Shown here piece by piece: positions 36,295-47,682 of a stretch of DNA of 64,000 nt (the first letter of the stretch is position 1; each line of letters opens with the position of its first letter). Both the position numbers and the translations under genes were made by a program. This stretch comes from Zygaena filipendulae (taxonomy: Eukaryota > Arthropoda > Insecta > Lepidoptera > Zygaenidae). The notes under the pieces are model-generated. The model was not told the origin of the DNA. It saw only the letters and a list, made by a program, of their open reading frames with translations, and ran no database searches. The stretch covers positions 6,098,501 to 6,162,500 of the forward strand of contig OU015669.1 of NCBI GenBank assembly GCA_907165275.2. The letters run 5' to 3'.

Positions 36295-36427
36295 CACTAG
36301 CAGGAGTTTCAGGTTAAAACGTACCTTGTGTCCTGTACCATAACAACGTGTATGAAAAATTCCATGATGATCGATTAAGACGTGAAAGCGTAACAAACAA
36401 ACAAGAATTTGCATTTATATTAGTTAT
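36295..36427 (+). repeat. CTAGCTG family, truncated copy
   Basis: The GCGG head is lost. AACAACGTGTATGAAAAATT, CATGATGATCGATTAAGACG and the AAAGCGTAACAAACAAACAA tail remain. Confidence 0.6.
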
Positions 36428-36970
36428 GATTTCTTGTGTTTTATCATGATGAACTTTATCATTAGGATTTGTAGGTCTCTCTATCCTTCACTGTTAACTC
36501 TGAGACTGCGGTGTGCTAATATAAATCAATAAACTTCGTTATAGTACACGCACATTAGTCGCTGAGCCTGAGCACACTCGATCGCAGAGACGCTATCACA
36601 TTCGCAGATGCTATAGAAATTACTATGCATTGCGGCCGGTAGCCGAGTGCGTACCTTTCTACGTGTAAAATATAACACGATAAGTTCCCGTTAGTCATAA
36701 TAATATCACCTATTAGTGGTGAAACTGAAAGTTCATATCAAGCACAGCTGAAAAAATGACAAAGTGTATACCACATACTGTAAAGGATTCCGTTCAGCGT
36801 TAAAATACTTAAAATCCAAAACTAAGACTTATCAACTTTTCGCTTCTTGAGTTGAATTTTCCCCAGATCTTGTCTAATGGTTGCTTAAGAAGAGGAAACC
36901 TTGTGCCTATTTTCACGTTTTCTGGCTTCAGTAGTTTCGAGTTGGCATTGATCAATGACATACTCGTACA

Positions 36971-37165
36971 GACTAGCTGTCCAATGCGGTTTCACCCAAG
37001 TTAATATCGGAGTTCCTGTGGGAATCACGGAACAAGAAGTACCCTATGTCCTTTTTTGTACCCCTGACAACATGTGTGCAAAAATTCATGATGATCAGTT
37101 GAGCCATTGAGGCGTAAAGGCCTAAAAACAAAGAAATAAACTCACATTCACATTTATAATACACC
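36971..37165 (+). repeat. CTAGCTG family copy
   Basis: GACTAGCTGTCCAATGCGGT head to CACATTCACATTTATAATAC tail. Confidence 0.7.
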
Positions 37166-37301
37166 CCAAAAAAATTGTTTTGAGCAACTTACAAAAAGAA
37201 ATTAAATCCCACTAAAAACTTATCAGATCTCATGTAGAACCAAGCTTCTAACTCTACACGCCCTAACTCTTCAAGGCCTTACTTCACAAACTCTACACCT
37301 T

Positions 37302-37440
37302 AGTCAAAATATGTATCTGGATTGGCCGTTTCGTTGCTACACGAACTATTTTATAACAGAAAGTAACAGTGGATGAATTTTTTACCGTTTTTTACGTCCA
37401 TGTGAATGTAGCGAAATAGTCAAGCCACATATTTTGACTA
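37302..37440. mobile_element. Small MITE, TAGTCAAAATATGT ends
   Basis: GTCAAAATATGTATCTGG at the left and the complement of CACATATTTTGAC at the right, flanked by TA, with imperfect arms of about 45 bases over roughly 140 bases. Noncoding. Confidence 0.65.
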
Positions 37441-37744
37441 ACGTGTATTATACGAAAAAGATTTTTATATTTATATATCGATATTTATTCAAGGTTTGTC
37501 ATTGTAACAAATTGTCCTTAATCTCACAATGGTGGGTACAAGTTGTTTCCTGTTGTTGTACCGTACAACGATAAAAAAAATATATACTTAAGTTAATTTC
37601 ATACTATGTATTTCAGCCAACAAATGTCACAGTCGCTGAACTCCATATACAGTGTATCAAAAGAAAGTTTATATTTTAACTTTACACTTATTTAAAGTTT
37701 AAAGTAATATTTTTTCTTGAGAAGTTTTTATAAGTTTTTATAAG

Positions 37745-38058
37745 TTTAGCTGTGCCCCGCGGTTTGACCCGTGTGACTTTTGGAATTCCCGCAGAAACTC
37801 CATAAGTAGCCTAATTTACTCCTTATTTATAACATCAGCTAATTAGCAGTGAAAGTTCCGTCAAAATCGGTCCAACCGTTTCGGAGATTCACTCGCGTGA
37901 GTTTCGGAATTCCCGCAGGAACTCCAAACTTCTTTTATTCTTCTTCTCCTTACAATAACACAACAAAAAATTATTAGCGAAATTGGTCCAGCCGTTCACG
38001 CGTGATGCCGTGACCAAGGGAAATACGCATTAATTATTATAGTATAATATACATAGAT
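37745..38058 (+). repeat. CTAGCTG family, double-module copy
   Basis: TTTAGCTGTGCCCCGCGGTT head; the module TCGGTCCAACCGTTTCGGAG / TTCCCGCAGGAACTCC occurs twice. The same subtype is at 47912-48175. Confidence 0.7.
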
Positions 38059-38341
38059 AGAGTCAAAATGATTGCTCATTGACATCGTGGTAGTCGATAT
38101 TGATGTTTTTGTTAATCTACTACTAGTTGAAAGGTCGGTACTTTTGGCTCCAATTAATTATTTTTCAAGCACCAACGGACGTATCTACACTTTTACTATA
38201 ACAATATGGTTGTAACTTGTAAGTAGTATTTCTTTATTTCTTATTTAAAACTAAGCATAAAATGACGTCACACAGCCATAACACACTTATCTCAACAATC
38301 AACAAAGGCATTAAAGTTATGGTACCCACACAAGACAACGT

Positions 38342-38662
38342 ATGTTTAATATAATATACCTACATTATTTATTGTTTCGTCAACAACACAGCACTTTCTT
38401 TTCAACGCATAAGTGCATTATGCTTATGAGAGGAATGCTACGTTTGGGTAACAGTGTTCGATTGTCTGCACCAGCTGTCCGAGGCGAGACGGCCGCGGGG
38501 GAGGGAGATGTCCGCGGGGTCGTCGCCCTCGTGCATTGTTCCGCGAATGCGCCTGCGCAAGTTACAGGGTTGTCTAATCAGCTGGACATTCAAAAACTAT
38601 ATTTTTTGCATAACTTAGATCCACGTGGTGCAAAAAGCAAAGACGAAGAGCTAGGATCTTAG
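38342..38662 (+). other. Open frame over CpG-rich block, doubtful
   Basis: 106 codons from ATG at 38342 to TAG. The 5' third is AT-rich and repeat-like, but the middle (MLRLGNSVRLSAPAVRGETA ...) is GC-rich, coding-like and Ala/Gly/Val-rich. No domain or family recognised and no splice signal that helps. It could equally be a CpG-rich promoter-like block (38,455-38,565) that happens to be open. Confidence 0.2.
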
Positions 38663-39048
38663 ACACACTTAAAATAAATTAGGTTTGGGTTGTGACTGTT
38701 TTCTTTAACATGATGTAACGTATATATGTAGAATGGTCGGTTATGAAGAATTTTCCAAGGAAAAACAAGTTAGAACCTGGTTCGCCAGATTTTAGAAGCA
38801 GTATCTAAGGAAGCTCTTTGATATAAAATACTTATGCGTATATTTAATACGCAATCCTGCTTGTTCTCCTATACTAGATTACTTAAATGCATGGAAGAGT
38901 GGCTTTGAGATTAAGTAGCGTGGATTACCTGCTTATTGTATTCAGATCACTTTCTTTGACCGAGCCTTTCACATCGACTTTAATAATTGCAGTTAGACAA
39001 GAGCTTTATTGTATTGCGTTGGCTTCTTCAGATTTCTTTTTTATGATT

Positions 39049-39275
39049 AAACTAGTTGTGCCCCACGGTTTCACTCGCGTTAATTTCAGAGTTCCCGCGG
39101 GAATTCCGGGATAAAAAGTACCGTATGTGTTAATCTAATGTATAAGCTATATTATTGCAAAGTTTCATTTAAATCCATTCAGTAGTTTTTGCGAAAAAAG
39201 AGTAACAAACATCCATCCATCCATCCATCCATGCATACTTACAAACTTTCACGTTTATAATATTAGTAGGATAGT
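39049..39275 (+). repeat. CTAGCTG family copy with (ATCC)n
   Basis: ACTAGTTGTGCCCCACGGTT head, CATCCATCCATCCATCCAT near 39,210-39,232, ATAATATTAGTAGGATA tail. Same subtype as 17469-17708 in opposite orientation. Confidence 0.8.
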
Positions 39276-39654
39276 AATAATAATTCGGTATTTACTGATC
39301 TCTTAAAAATTAGAGTAAACACCTGAAGAACGCAATGTGAGATGTAAGTGCGTGTTTATTGAATCGCGTTTACGTATTAGGGCATTTTCACGAAGACGAA
39401 TTTTGTCGAAATGACGATCATTGGGGATGCAAAGCTTTCGAATAGTGAGTCTTGACGGTTCGCCTTAAAGGCTAAAGATATTTTGCCCCTCCAAACCCTT
39501 CCTCCCGTGTAAGTTTTCTTTTTTACTTCACAATCTAAATATTTGGATAAGGATTCAAAGGTTGGAACAGGCCTCTTAACTTGACTTAATCAGGGCAGTG
39601 GACATTCAGGGAATGGACGTTCAGGGAAAGAGACCTAAAAACCAGACTGGACAT

Positions 39655-39845
39655 TTCAAAGTCAAAGTCAAATCCTTTATTTAAATTTGGCCCATAATGT
39701 GGCTCTTTTGGACGTCAATATAATTACAGTTATTATGACAGCACCCATAAAATATCCACCTGTCACAGCTTCCTAGTGCTATGGCTGAAGAGAAGAAGCT
39801 GCGCAACAAACTCTTCAGCAGCACGCTGACAGTTTAAATTTACAA
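39655..39845 (-). repeat. Retroposon tail family, copy 2
   Basis: In complement: CAGCGTGCTGCTGAAGAGTT, CAGCTTCTTCTCTTCAGCCA, then the CTAGGAAGCTGTGACAGGTG core and a TTTGACTTTGAC tail. This is the longest copy; an old LINE-like piece (GGACATTCAGGGAATGGACG) lies next to it at 39,600. Confidence 0.65.
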
Positions 39846-39884
39846 TATTATAATACAATTAGTGGTCGGTAACTCAACTTGCAA

Positions 39885-42090
39885 TTAATTATGAGAGAAC
39901 AAGGAGCCGTACCCAGCAATAAACTACCGTACAGATACAGAGACATTAGGAGTTAAACTAGAATTATCTTTAATATAATAGTAGACCAGACATGACCAGC
40001 ACCAGCTGACAGCACCCGTTGACGAGTATGACGTGCTCTTAAGCCCCGCCCCAAGAACAGGAGGTTACGCAGCTGAAGGGAACCTACAGACGCGAAGTGA
40101 GCAGAACACACCCTGGTCGTTACGGAGGTCCTTAGTCTTTTTCAACAATCAGTCTGTCGGCTGATAATTATGACAATGATGATGAAAGACAGAGAGAGCG
40201 AGTGTTAAAAATCTTCTGAAAAATATGTCTTTTTTCTAAAGAGGTGAAACTGCGCCGTACAAGAATCGTATTAGTAACATTTGTGATTAAATTCCCCTGT
40301 ACCTAATGAAAACTAATTTGCAAATACGAACCTTGTTAATTGATTGCAACTGCTACGTGAACGTCAGTGAATCTAATTAAACGACATTAGGTCAAAAGGT
40401 TTGATATGCGCCGAAGTGAATAGATTAATGAAGGAACTGCATATCCTTTAAGCTTTTTTTTTAAATATACTATATCTATAGCCTACGCTTGTCTCCCGGT
40501 GGAGTAGGCAGAGACTATAGACCTTCTCCTGGACGTTAACACTTCACACACTTCTATACACACTACATTACCTTCGCTGACATTAAAGTCCTAGTTCCTA
40601 TTGCTTTTGATGTGCTTATTGCCAAGGGTTTCTCATGAGCTCAAATTAAAATGCCAATCTTAAAAGTGCCAAAACTCAAAATTTTACCACTTTTTTTCCA
40701 AAAATAGGTTATTCTCGTAAAATAATACATTGAAGACAACAAATTTCAGAAAGTAATCTTATCAGGAAACAAAGGGCAATGAACTAACTACGGCTCTACG
40801 ACAAAGGTTTCAGGTAAGTATGTGGTATTAACTACAAAAGCCCTGGGATAGATACTATATCTAAGTTCTCAATCAAACAATTTATTATTTAATTTGCTAT
40901 AACTGTACGATCCACTCCAACAGATTAATTCATCATTTTATTACTTAAACCCGGTTGCGAGTCTCGAGACTCGGAGCAGCTAGGTAGGTACAAGGAAGTT
41001 ATTGGAGACTTATCCTTTAGAGAGCATTACTGTCTACTTCTCTTAACAGTACCTATTTACTGAGTCATTTCCCTAAATCAAATTATTAATCTACTTATTT
41101 AAATTAAATTTTATAAGGCAACCCGATTTTTACCTTAATGAACATATTCGTTTTTTTTTTCAAATAGAAACTTGTTTCTTCGCCTTTAGGGATGATCCCA
41201 AATCCCAAATACCGATTTGTAACTCTATAACTTTCATACAGATTTTTATCTACCTTTTCACCTCTTTAGGAGATGAATTTCCAAAAACCCCTTTTTAGCG
41301 CTTTTTTTTTTAATTATAAAAGTAAGCGTTGTGTAAAATTTTAAGTTCTCAGACTGAGTAGTTTGGTCAGTGCATTGATAGATTTCTCAGTCAGTCAAGT
41401 GTTAAGTATTTATTCCCCCATAAGTTATCTGCAGTGACCAACACCCCAATGATAAACTCAGGTCGCTTTATGTCTTGTATACGTAATGTGATGTGATTAT
41501 GTGATACAACCGGACCTCAAGAATAGTAATCTAAGGCTGTTACTTTTTGTGTACAGCGTTATTCGATATATCGGCTCACAATGAGAGTAACAAGTAACAG
41601 CTACACCACATTAATCACAATAACGAGACGAGACCGCGAGCTGTCCGCATCAATACTACCTTACTATGCACACACTGTAGGTACACACCAAATAGTGTGG
41701 ATTCTCGGAACTGTGATTGAATTCAATGTCATTGAATGTGTAAGCTTTTTCATTAGTTAACTATTTGTAAGTAATTAATTTGTAATGTAATTTGCTGGGT
41801 TTTTGTGTCTGACCTTGTAAAAATTTTGTACTTTTTTCTGAGTAAATAAATAAAAAAAAATTGAATTAATTTACTCGTAATTTTTCTTTATTTGTCTAGA
41901 TATCAAATACGAGTGTAACGTTTAACTGATTAATCTGACGCAAGAGGGTTACACTTCTGTCACGTGTGGGTACCTACTGAGTTACGTATTAAGTTATATG
42001 AGCTACAAAAGGCCACTTACTAGATTCCACATTTATGTTAATTGTTAATCTGTAGATACTAGATAGTGTATCAAAGAAGAAAAGAATCTT
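39885..42090. other. Noncoding stretch
   Basis: No gene recognised. Repeat scraps: AGCCTACGCTTGTCTCCCGG near 40,480 resembles a lepidopteran SINE piece, 41,220-41,400 matches the body of 13760-13992, and 41,825-41,868 looks like a retroposed 3' end (AGTAAATAAATAAAAAAAAA). Confidence 0.4.
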
Positions 42091-42094
42091 AACT

Positions 42095-42268
42095 AAAATT
42101 ATAAAAGCGATGGCGAGTTTGTTTGTTTGTTTTTACGACTTATCCAGTCCACTGATCATCATGAAATTTCATATACACACGAATAAGAGATAGAGTACTG
42201 TTCCCAAAGGATATAAAAATAGTAAATCTACACTAAAGTGAGCGATGTCGTGGGCACCAGCTAGTTTA
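42095..42268 (-). repeat. CTAGCTG family, worn copy
   Basis: ATTATAAAAGCGATGGCGAG start with GTTTGTTTGTTT, ends GGGCACCAGCTAGTTT. Confidence 0.55.
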
Positions 42269-42301
42269 CATACTCCATTTTAACCTTTACAGAAAGTTGA
42301 A

Positions 42302-42369
42302 ACATTAAGTACAGTAATAATTATTTGAGGCAAGGAATTGCCTCAAATAATTATTACTGTACTTAATGT
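42302..42369. repeat. Perfect 32-bp inverted repeat
   Basis: 42302-42333 (ACATTAAGTACAGTAATAAT ... GAGGCAA) is the exact complement of 42338-42369, around a four-base GGAA loop. There is not one mismatch in 32 bases. Confidence 0.95.
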
Positions 42370-42890
42370 CGAATGACCTATACGCGATAACAGCCCATGT
42401 AGAGTGAGTAGAATGAAGGCATTGGAGCGAGCACCATGGAGAAATGCATTCAGCATTGTGTGTGCGATTGAAAGCATATTTGTTCGAGGGCCGACACTCT
42501 GCACTGACACACCACAGAAACTGTAAGAAGCTATAAATGGAAAGGTGAAAACGCATTTTTAACTCCTTTCTAACGAAACAATGCATCAAGATATAACCGC
42601 AACAGTACAGGAGAAGGACAGGAATTAAATTGAACCTAAATTAATTTGAACTTTTAACTTCCACTTTTGAGTTCGTCTATCTTAAACCGTCTGCCTACTA
42701 AAAGAGCAAGTTGTATCTATTGGACGTTGTATTAGACACCAGAAGTTGCAGGTTTAAATGTAGCTAGAGATAATAATAATAATAACACAAATGCAGCTAT
42801 GCAGATTCCATATAACTTTTAAGTTTTGCAATATCTTTAAAATTGACGAAATAATCGTCTGAAGCCTGGACACACTTTATGTTTCCACCC
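42370..42890. other. Noncoding stretch
   Basis: Nothing recognised apart from (TAA)n near 42,770. A 94-residue minus frame here spans the hairpin and is not credible. Confidence 0.35.
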
Positions 42891-42892
42891 TA

Positions 42893-43405
42893 TATAATAA
42901 TAATAATAAAAAACATTTATTCTCAGTCACAATGACTAAATCTACAGAGTTTAAATAGATAACTTATTTGTCTAGTAGGTACACTTATTCAAAATTTTAA
43001 TGTAGAAAAGCCAAGGTGAGTGAGCGGAATCCGTGCTAGGATATCCCGTGTTACGGATTCCGGCCCCCATCCTCAGACCAAGGATAATAGCAAAAAATAA
43101 AATCAAATAAAGCAAAATGACAGTAGAATTTAAGTGTGTGTGTATATGTGTGTGTAAGTGTGTTCGTGTATGTTTATGTATGTATGTATGTGTATGTGTG
43201 TGTTTGTACGTATGTGTACGTGTGAGAATTAGTGAGGGTATTAGGGAGGTATATGACATGATAGAGTATAGATATATAAACACTGCCACACTAGAAAGCG
43301 GATCCCTGTGCTTATAACAGAAAATCCGCTCTCACCGCGAACAGAACCAGTAACCTCTTGATTTGCGAAGAGGCATAATGAACACTGTGCCAATCCGGTC
43401 GTCAT
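42893..43405 (-). mobile_element. tRNA-derived SINE with TG-rich insert
   Basis: Read on the minus strand the 5' head is GACCGGATTGGCACAGTGTT ... AAGAGGTTACTGGTTCTGTT, with TGGCACAGTG and GGTTCTGTTCG placed like tRNA A and B boxes. The 3' end is GAATAAATG, a T-run and (TTA)n at 42893-42912. Between lie a (TG)n-rich microsatellite (about 43,130-43,225) and the paired words GGATTCCGGC / GCGGAATCCG. Open frames on both strands through the microsatellite are artefacts. Confidence 0.55.
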
Positions 43406-43720
43406 AGAGACAGTTTTCTGCTTAAATTGGCATTATATTTAAACTTTTTTAATCAATTTACAATAGTACCTATCGTTCATCAATGGTTTTGTGTCTAGAA
43501 ATACGAATACCTCTGCATGACTACACAAAAGTCATAATATTAAAAGTTCTCCTAAGACCTAAAGTATGCGGTGATAAACAAATTCCTGCGATCCTCGTAC
43601 AAAGATAATAAGTGGAGGTCCAGAGGATAATTACTCACTCATGCCTACAATATGTTCACTCTATTAGGTAATTCACATTTATAGGTAAGGTTAATCATGC
43701 CAGATTATGGATATATATAT
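43406..43720. other. Noncoding stretch
   Basis: Nothing recognised. Confidence 0.35.
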
Positions 43721-43721
43721 A

Positions 43722-44007
43722 TACTAGCTGCCCCCCGCGATTTCATCCACGGTAATTTCGGAGTTCCCGTAGGAATTCCGGGAAAAAGTACTCTACGTCC
43801 TTCTTTGTACCCCTGACAGTAGTTTACGGTGATTAGCTGTTCCCCGCATTAATTCCGGAGTTCCCGCGGGAATTCCGGGATAAAAACTATCCCATCTTTT
43901 AAGTTGGACCATATTATCAATGGTTACAAAATTTCATCAAAATCCGTTCAGTAGTTTCGGAGTCCATCGCGGACAAACAACGTGACACGTGATTTATATA
44001 TATTAAG
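43722..44007 (+). repeat. CTAGCTG family, rearranged dimer
   Basis: ACTAGCTGCCCCCCGCGATT head, a shortened first unit, then TTAGCTGTTCCCCGCATTAA and the same AACGTGACACGTGATTTATA tail as the dimers at 7.9 and 17.9 kb. Confidence 0.7.
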
Positions 44008-44420
44008 AAATAATCAAGTATATTCAGACAAACTTTATCAGGTGTATCTGTAGAGAAATTGCACAAACACAAGATAACATGGACGCTAACAACATTCACA
44101 TGTCACTAATAAACATTCACGAATGAAGATTTTGTCTCAAATACAGAATGAGCAAATTACTGACCCTTTGCAGTGTAAAAGGCTTATTTATTACTTTTAT
44201 CATAAACTAACGACATGTCATTAAATTACTATAATCGATTCACCTCCATGAATGTCAATGCAAATGGATTTAATCTACATTCGCAATGTCTACTTTAGAC
44301 TGTGACACAACGGTGTACCTACAGGCCATAATTGTGTATATGCTGACAAATGAAGCTCCTTTGTCAAAGGAAAAAATTAATGTGCATGTCCTATAAGTCC
44401 TAGGTAAGTATTATTATAAA

Positions 44421-44800
44421 CTAGCTGTCCCCCGCGGTTTCACCTGCGGTAATTTCGGAGATCCCGCGAGAATTCCAAGATAAACTATACTTATAAACCA
44501 TCCTCTTAAATCACTCTAGTGATCTATTGGTAAAAACCGCATGAAAAAGCGTAACATTAATTAGTAGATTATTTTTTATTTAAAATTTTAGAAATTTTGC
44601 TATTGTTTTTACATATTTTCTAAAGTAATATTATAAAGGGAAAAGATTTGATTTCTTGTTTTTTGTTAGTTCGTTCCGATTTAACTCAACTACTGGACCT
44701 ATTTTAAAAATTCTTTCACCATAAGAACGCTTCATTATCCCTGAGGAACATAGGCTATATATTGTAACCCGGAACTCCCGCGGGAACTCCGAAATTAGTT
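44421..44800. repeat. Two CTAGCTG family copies, convergent
   Basis: A plus copy (44421-44560, head ACTAGCTGTCCCCCGCGGTT) and a minus copy (44625-44800, ending CGCGGGAACTCCGAAATTAG). A further short minus end lies at 44,945-44,992 (TTCACGCGGGTAAAACGGCA). Confidence 0.65.
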
Positions 44801-45236
44801 AATAAACGCAAGTAGGTACGTTACTATGCTGTCATGTTTATTTTTTCTTAGTGAATAAAATAAGGTTCTTTAAAATGTATGGTATAGACACAGATAATAT
44901 AATACTACATATACTAGTAATAACTAGTTAATGATAATCGTGGTTAGTAACAGAAATTCACGCGGGTAAAACGGCAGTAAACAGCTATTAGATGAAAATG
45001 TTAATGGATCTTTCTTGATGATTTTAAAATACGTGCTAATAATGTAGGTAGGTACATAGGTACCTACTATTTTCTACAGTCTAAAGTAATATCATGTACC
45101 TATCATGATTGAACATTATTTGAAAGGCAATATAAATTGCTATACGTATGTTAATTGGCGGGTACCTGCCTTTGATTAGTCTTACATAGTACAAGTTAGT
45201 AGTGAACATTTTAACTACAGAAGAAATAAATGGGGT

Positions 45237-45432
45237 TATCCTTACTATTATAAAAGTGAAAGTGAGTTCGTTTGTTTGTTTGTTTGTTACACCTTCACGC
45301 CTCAACGGCTCAACCAAACCGATCATCATTAAATTTTGCATACACGTTGTTAGGGGCACAGAAAAGGACGTAGGTTACTTTTTATCCAGGAATTCCCGCG
45401 GGAACTCCGAAATTACCGCGAAACCGCTAGTT
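45237..45432 (-). repeat. CTAGCTG family copy
   Basis: TATCCTTACTATTATAAAAG start, GTTTGTTTGTTTGTTACACC, ends with AAATTACCGCGAAACCGCTA. Confidence 0.75.
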
Positions 45433-45434
45433 TT

Positions 45435-46218
45435 CTTGTCTACTTTTCTGTTTTCACTGACAGTTTAGGGCTCGCTTACCAGTACCTCTCTCTGTTGTAC
45501 TGTTTAGATAAGTAATACGATAATTTTAGAGACTTCAATTGGATTCGAATCGGGTGAGAAAAGTAGATTAGGCACAAAGAACATATATTTTAGCTAGGTT
45601 GGTGCAGACAGACGCAGACTGTTACGTATTTTTAATAAAATCTTACAACTTAACTTTTAGTGTAGGTCAAAGTCAAAGATTAAACATTTTAATCAGCTGA
45701 GCAATGTAGATATACGGCAAAACGAGCAAAAGTTTGATAAATAATGTATTGACTATTCACTGGGTTAGGAAGGCTTCCCCGCTGTTGGGGGTCATCAATC
45801 ACGCAAACATTGGGCACATATTTCGTATCGATCGCTCCGAAAACAGTTCAGTATATAAGAGTCCCGTACCATCCGGTGATGGGACATTGTACTTAGTCTA
45901 TTTTATGTGGAGGCACTGTGAAGGCACTACCTATGTCACAATTTACGCGTTTTTTGGTTTACTTAGTTCGTTAGTAATAGTTTTCTTTTTTCGCAGGTAA
46001 TTATAATCCCAATAAGCCAAACCTATAATTTTATTAAGCAATGATTTTAGACGGCATCTAATACATTATGCCATTGGACAATCTTCAAGACCAGATAAAT
46101 ATCATACAGTATAAACTTGGTATAAACTCAGTATTGGGCACTAGAATTAAGACAGATTCGAATTAGACATTTAAATAAGAACTTTTGGGCATTTTACTAA
46201 TTAGCCATTTATCGACGT
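45435..46218. other. Noncoding stretch with one 88-codon frame
   Basis: The frame 45734-46000 has a possible membrane segment at its end (IYAFFGLLSSLVIVFFF) but no homology that I recognise. Nothing else seen. Confidence 0.3.
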
Positions 46219-46220
46219 TA

Positions 46221-46506
46221 GGGGGCGTACATTAATCACGTGATGTTTTTTAGCAACTTTTAACCCCCTCCCCCCCTGGTGATATGTGGTCTGATTAAAT
46301 TTTGGAAATCGTTGTCTGGCAACGGTGAGTCATGGCCCATGGGCCATAGCCAGACACCGCTATCGTGCGTTCAACGAAAAATAAAAATACATATTGTGAT
46401 ATCTCATTAAATCCCCCCTCCCTCCCCTTCCTTGTGATATTTCGTGATTTTTTTTCCGAACCCCTCCCCCCCGGTATTGAGCCTCACTTGATTAATGGAC
46501 GCCCCA
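46221..46506. mobile_element. MITE with GGGGCGTCCATTAATCA-type ends
   Basis: Left GGGGGCGTACATTAATCACG and complement of the right GGGGCGTCCATTAATCAAGT. The centre holds the palindrome ATGGCCCATGGGCCAT inside GTCTGGC ... GCCAGAC. C-runs (CCCCTCCCCCCC) lie symmetrically. Noncoding. Confidence 0.75.
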
Positions 46507-46768
46507 ATTAGTGTTGTTCTTTAGTTTTTTATGGGTTGTTTAAATTACTTTGTTTAAATTACTTTCGAGAAGAAATGTACTTCAATAGAGAATCAATAAG
46601 AGCCTTCGAAACAGGGTTAATTAATTAGTGTTTTATTAAGTATCTATATCATTTTGATTAAATTTATTACGGGTACTCGTGGATACTAATTTCAGTAATC
46701 CTAGTACCTATTTAGGAAAGGTAGCAAACTAGTCCTAATTTAGTCATTGAACACTTAAGTTTTTACCT

Positions 46769-46945
46769 ACTAGCTGTTGCCCGCGGATTCACTTTTCGCG
46801 AGAATTCCGGGCTAAAAGTACCTTTCCCGTGGACACACAACGAGTACCTACTACCTATGCAAAATTTCATGATAATCGGTTGAGTAGGTAAGCGTACCTA
46901 ACCAACAATCAAAGTCACATTCGCATTCATGCACATTACCTGTGT
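46769..46945 (+). repeat. CTAGCTG family copy
   Basis: ACTAGCTGTTGCCCGCGGAT head, AATTTCATGATAATCGGTTG core, CACATTCGCATTCATGCACA tail. Confidence 0.65.
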
Positions 46946-47058
46946 CGGATTTTCTTTTTTTTTTTTTTCAATTAAATTTCTAACTATTAAAATTAACTCA
47001 ATATTCTACTTAACTGTAATATTCTAGTACATCTAATCTAACTAGTTAATGGTCTCAC

Positions 47059-47160
47059 CCCCGATCGGTTTGCGGGACGCAGGTGTTGACGGCCGAGTGC
47101 TCCAGGTCGATGCAGCCGACGAGGTCGTCCACGCTACGCGACTCGACCACAGACAGCTGC
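47059..47160 (-). CDS. Internal coding exon 2 of distal isoform, unrecognised gene
   Basis: On the minus strand a pyrimidine-rich acceptor CTTCTCCTATAG|G precedes 102 bases ending at donor CGGGG|GTGAGA. The exon takes two bases (AA) from the 54823-54881 exon to make a lysine codon and then reads QLSVVESRSVDDLVGC, IDLEHSAVNTCVPQTDR. It is GC-rich, with third positions mostly G or C, unlike the flanking AT-rich DNA. The other two minus frames lack the matching phase or read low-complexity Ser/Thr. It ends in phase 2, like the exon at 7374-7435. If the donor is not used, translation stops at once (TGA), so a terminal exon is the alternative. No domain recognised; the text is acidic and Ser-rich and may be an unstructured N-terminal region. 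Confidence 0.6.
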
Positions 47161-47682
47161 CTATAGGAGAAGAGGAACCGGGAGATAAGGACGGGAAACT
47201 AGGATAAAGGAACTTACAGTAGGTATAGGAAAATATAGAATTCACAATTACGCAATACGCAAATGAAACTCAGAGAATTCCGCGCCCCTCGTGCCACAAC
47301 TAAGAGAAGAAATGCAAACAAAAGCCTAACTACTAGCATAAGTATTTGACCTATAATTAAAAACCATGGTCATTGTTAACAACAGATGATTTAATATAAT
47401 TTTCCGAATCGATTTCAGATCGCAACACCAGAGGGGCTATTATGAAAATTTTGTTTCTATCATTTTTCGGTTGCAATCAAAAACATGACGTTTTTGCCAT
47501 TAAAATATACATTTTTTGACACCTACAATTTCTAGCAATCAAGCGAACTAAACATACCTACTTCAAAAGTTGAAGCTGCCTAAACATGATTAATTAATCA
47601 CAAAATCGCTATTTTTCTGATTGAAACTGAAATATGATAGCAACAAAAGTTACATAATTGCCCTACAGATTATATTCAACTC

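Noticed and set aside
36628..36670. tRNA-like words GGCCGGTAGCCGAGTGCG
   Set aside because: No matching 3' half, anticodon stem or B box at proper distance.
42972..43317. 105- and 66-residue frames rich in His/Thr or Cys/Val
   Set aside because: Translations of the (TG)n microsatellite inside a SINE.
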